A DNA stretch of 44,304 nucleotides, from the NCBI GenBank assembly GCA_016285265.1, contig JAEEQL010000007.1:1-44304 (forward strand). The letters are read 5' to 3'. This DNA is from Lachnospiraceae bacterium. Its GTDB lineage: Bacteria > Bacillota > Clostridia > Lachnospirales > Lachnospiraceae. The notes beneath the pieces were generated by a model. It was not told the origin of the DNA and did no database searches. It was given only the letters and a program-made list of their open reading frames with translations. This document shows positions 42,863-44,304 of the stretch, piece after piece (position 1 is the stretch's first letter; each line of letters opens with the position of its first letter). A program made the position numbers and the translations under genes.

Positions 42863-44304
42863 AGAAATATGTTCTGAATTCAGTTATCTCATTTATCACG
42901 GCTACACTTTTTGCAGCCGTGATTTTTGCGTTGTCAGGTATTTTTCCGGGATCGGAAAGGACGCTCCTTGTATTCGATATGCTGGAGCAGTTCGTTTCGT
43001 TTTATTCTTCGCTTAAATCCGTATTATCGGACGGCGGATCGTTTATATATTCATTCATGGGTTCACTCGGAACTCCCTATATCGGGATGTTCGCTTATTA
43101 CCTTGCATCACCTTTTTCACTTCTTACGCTGCTTTTTGATGTCCGCAGGCTTCCCGATGCCATATGGCTCATGGACATTCTTAAATGCGGGATGATCGCG
43201 GCTTCCTTTTCGCTCTATATGACATACAGACAGGTAAAGAGCGGACTTGCCACGGTTACCCTAAGCCTTTGCTATGCTCTCAGTTCCGCTGCAGTGACTT
43301 TCTTCCTGCTTCCCATGTATCTCGATACCATGTATATGCTTCCCATCATATGCTTATTCCTTGAAAAGCTCCTTAAGACTACTCCCGAAAAGAGCAGGGC
43401 GCCCATCAATCCTTCGCTAAGGTTCGGCATGAGGACGAACGAAGAAGCCAGGAGCATCATCGAGTCCAATTTTGAGATGAATACCGTTGCCAAGAGAGGT
43501 TTGGCTTATTCCGTAGCGCTGGCTCTCTGCATTTATTTCCATTATTATTCAGCGTATATGGTCTGTATATTCCTGGTACTGTATTCGCTCTTTATCCTGA
43601 GCGAAAATGCTTCGGATAAGCCCGATTACAAGGATATGGGGGTCAGATTCCTTAATTTCTTCTTCTATTCGATATTCGGAGCGCTTCTGGCATCACCTTT
43701 GCTCATTCCTGTACTGAAGGAACTTTCGCAGGGTAAGAGCGCGGATGCGGGTGTATATTCGAATGGCTCGTTTATCGTCACCTCGGTCACCGGCCTGTTC
43801 AAGCAGTTCATTTGCGGACATTTCGGCTCACTCTACAGTGAGGGAGCACCCGCTATATACTTTACGGTCATAGTCCTTGCTCTCGGAATACTTACTCTCG
43901 TAAAAGGAAGAAAGAACAGGCTGAACACTATTTGCGGCTGCGTTATCATAGCCGTATTTGCGTTCAGTTTCCTTTTCAGGCCTCTGTACCGTGTATGGCA
44001 TATGTTCAGGGATCCTGTAGCTTATCCCCACAGATTCGCATTCCTTTTCGTGTTCTTCATGATCGTTCTTGCGGCAAGACTGTTTCAGAGCCGTAGTGAT
44101 TCGATGGAAAATGCTTCGAGTGAAAGCGCCGGTTTGGTATTTGAAAAAATACTTAGCCGGGTTCCGGAAAAAGCGTATATTCCCGCAGGGCTTGCATCTT
44201 TTCTTGTCATTGTCTGCCTGCTTGTCTTCAACGGCTATAAGATCACTTCCGCCGTCTATTCGGAATATCCAAATTCGACAAGATCTTCATATGTTGAACT
44301 CATA
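42859..44304 (+). CDS. YfhO family polytopic membrane protein, 3' truncated
   Basis: The frame opens at ATG 42859, overlapping the stop of the BspA-like gene, and stays open for 482 codons to the window edge. The product has about ten or more membrane helices in the visible part. The N-terminal pattern LLVFDMLEQFVSFYSSL, then GSFIYSFMGSLGTPYIGMFAYYLASPFSLL, matches YfhO proteins, GT-C-like membrane proteins linked in Bacillus and Listeria to glycosylation of teichoic acids. A charged cytoplasmic loop (about residues 175-214) interrupts the helices. Location after the sortase and surface proteins supports an envelope role. Its true end is outside the window. Confidence 0.85.
   Translation, partial: MKKYVLNSVISFITATLFAAVIFALSGIFPGSERTLLVFDMLEQFVSFYSSLKSVLSDGGSFIYSFMGSLGTPYIGMFAYYLASPFSLLTLLFDVRRLPDAIWLMDILKCGMIAASFSLYMTYRQVKSGLATVTLSLCYALSSAAVTFFLLPMYLDTMYMLPIICLFLEKLLKTTPEKSRAPINPSLRFGMRTNEEARSIIESNFEMNTVAKRGLAYSVALALCIYFHYYSAYMVCIFLVLYSLFILSENASDKPDYKDMGVRFLNFFFYSIFGALLASPLLIPVLKELSQGKSADAGVYSNGSFIVTSVTGLFKQFICGHFGSLYSEGAPAIYFTVIVLALGILTLVKGRKNRLNTICGCVIIAVFAFSFLFRPLYRVWHMFRDPVAYPHRFAFLFVFFMIVLAARLFQSRSDSMENASSESAGLVFEKILSRVPEKAYIPAGLASFLVIVCLLVFNGYKITSAVYSEYPNSTRSSYVELI

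Overview
The window looks like a chromosomal segment of an anaerobic member of the Clostridia, most likely family Lachnospiraceae. This is inferred from: an rnfCDGEAB cluster in the clostridial order; cmk, ispH and a four-repeat S1 protein in tandem; type-I threonine synthase beside an aminopeptidase P; ATP-type PEP carboxykinase; class B sortase with BspA-type leucine-rich surface proteins; and moderate GC with strong AGGAGG-like ribosome binding sites. No species can be named from the sequence alone.

Layout. 1-3910: end of an HI0933/BaiN flavoprotein gene, then cmk, ispH and rpsA-like, with stop/start overlaps, closed by a strong terminator. 3982-6194: cheR and a convergent DEDD-type exonuclease gene, separated by a 317-bp element with about 50-bp imperfect inverted ends, each end carrying a terminator hairpin. 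6383-12788: rnfC-D-G-E-A-B and, overlapping rnfB, a membrane-anchored GH25-like protein that has lost two of four catalytic acids. 12829-13605 (minus): a protein with two AP2-like segments around a degenerate HNH core, divergent from thrC through an apparently shared, symmetric -10 element. 13638-18663: thrC, pepP-like, pckA. 18799-18980: a probable 6S RNA with its own near-consensus promoter. 18999-27995: a mostly same-strand run (yihY-like, pheS, pheT, M18 aminopeptidase, queA, PilZ, VanZ, tyrA). 28113-29174: a lipoprotein of unknown function. 29327-31420: an EF-G-like GTPase with non-canonical G motifs. 31683-44304: leuS, then a cell-surface block (class B sortase, two BspA-like proteins, YfhO-like polytopic protein running off the window).

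How it works together. The Rnf complex would couple ferredoxin oxidation to NAD reduction and ion pumping, and PEP carboxykinase would link PEP and oxaloacetate in the same fermentative metabolism. The remaining conserved genes serve translation (S1, PheRS, LeuRS, QueA, EF-G-like), isoprenoid and nucleotide synthesis, and threonine/tyrosine biosynthesis. The right end is a coherent envelope locus: a sortase next to a large repeat protein with a PKTAD-type sorting signal, a related membrane-anchored protein, and a YfhO-type membrane protein.

The least explained items are the inverted-repeat element between cheR and the exonuclease gene, the cysteine-bearing acidic tail on RnfE, the GH25 pseudoenzyme attached to the rnf operon, and the degenerate AP2/HNH protein with its bidirectional promoter.
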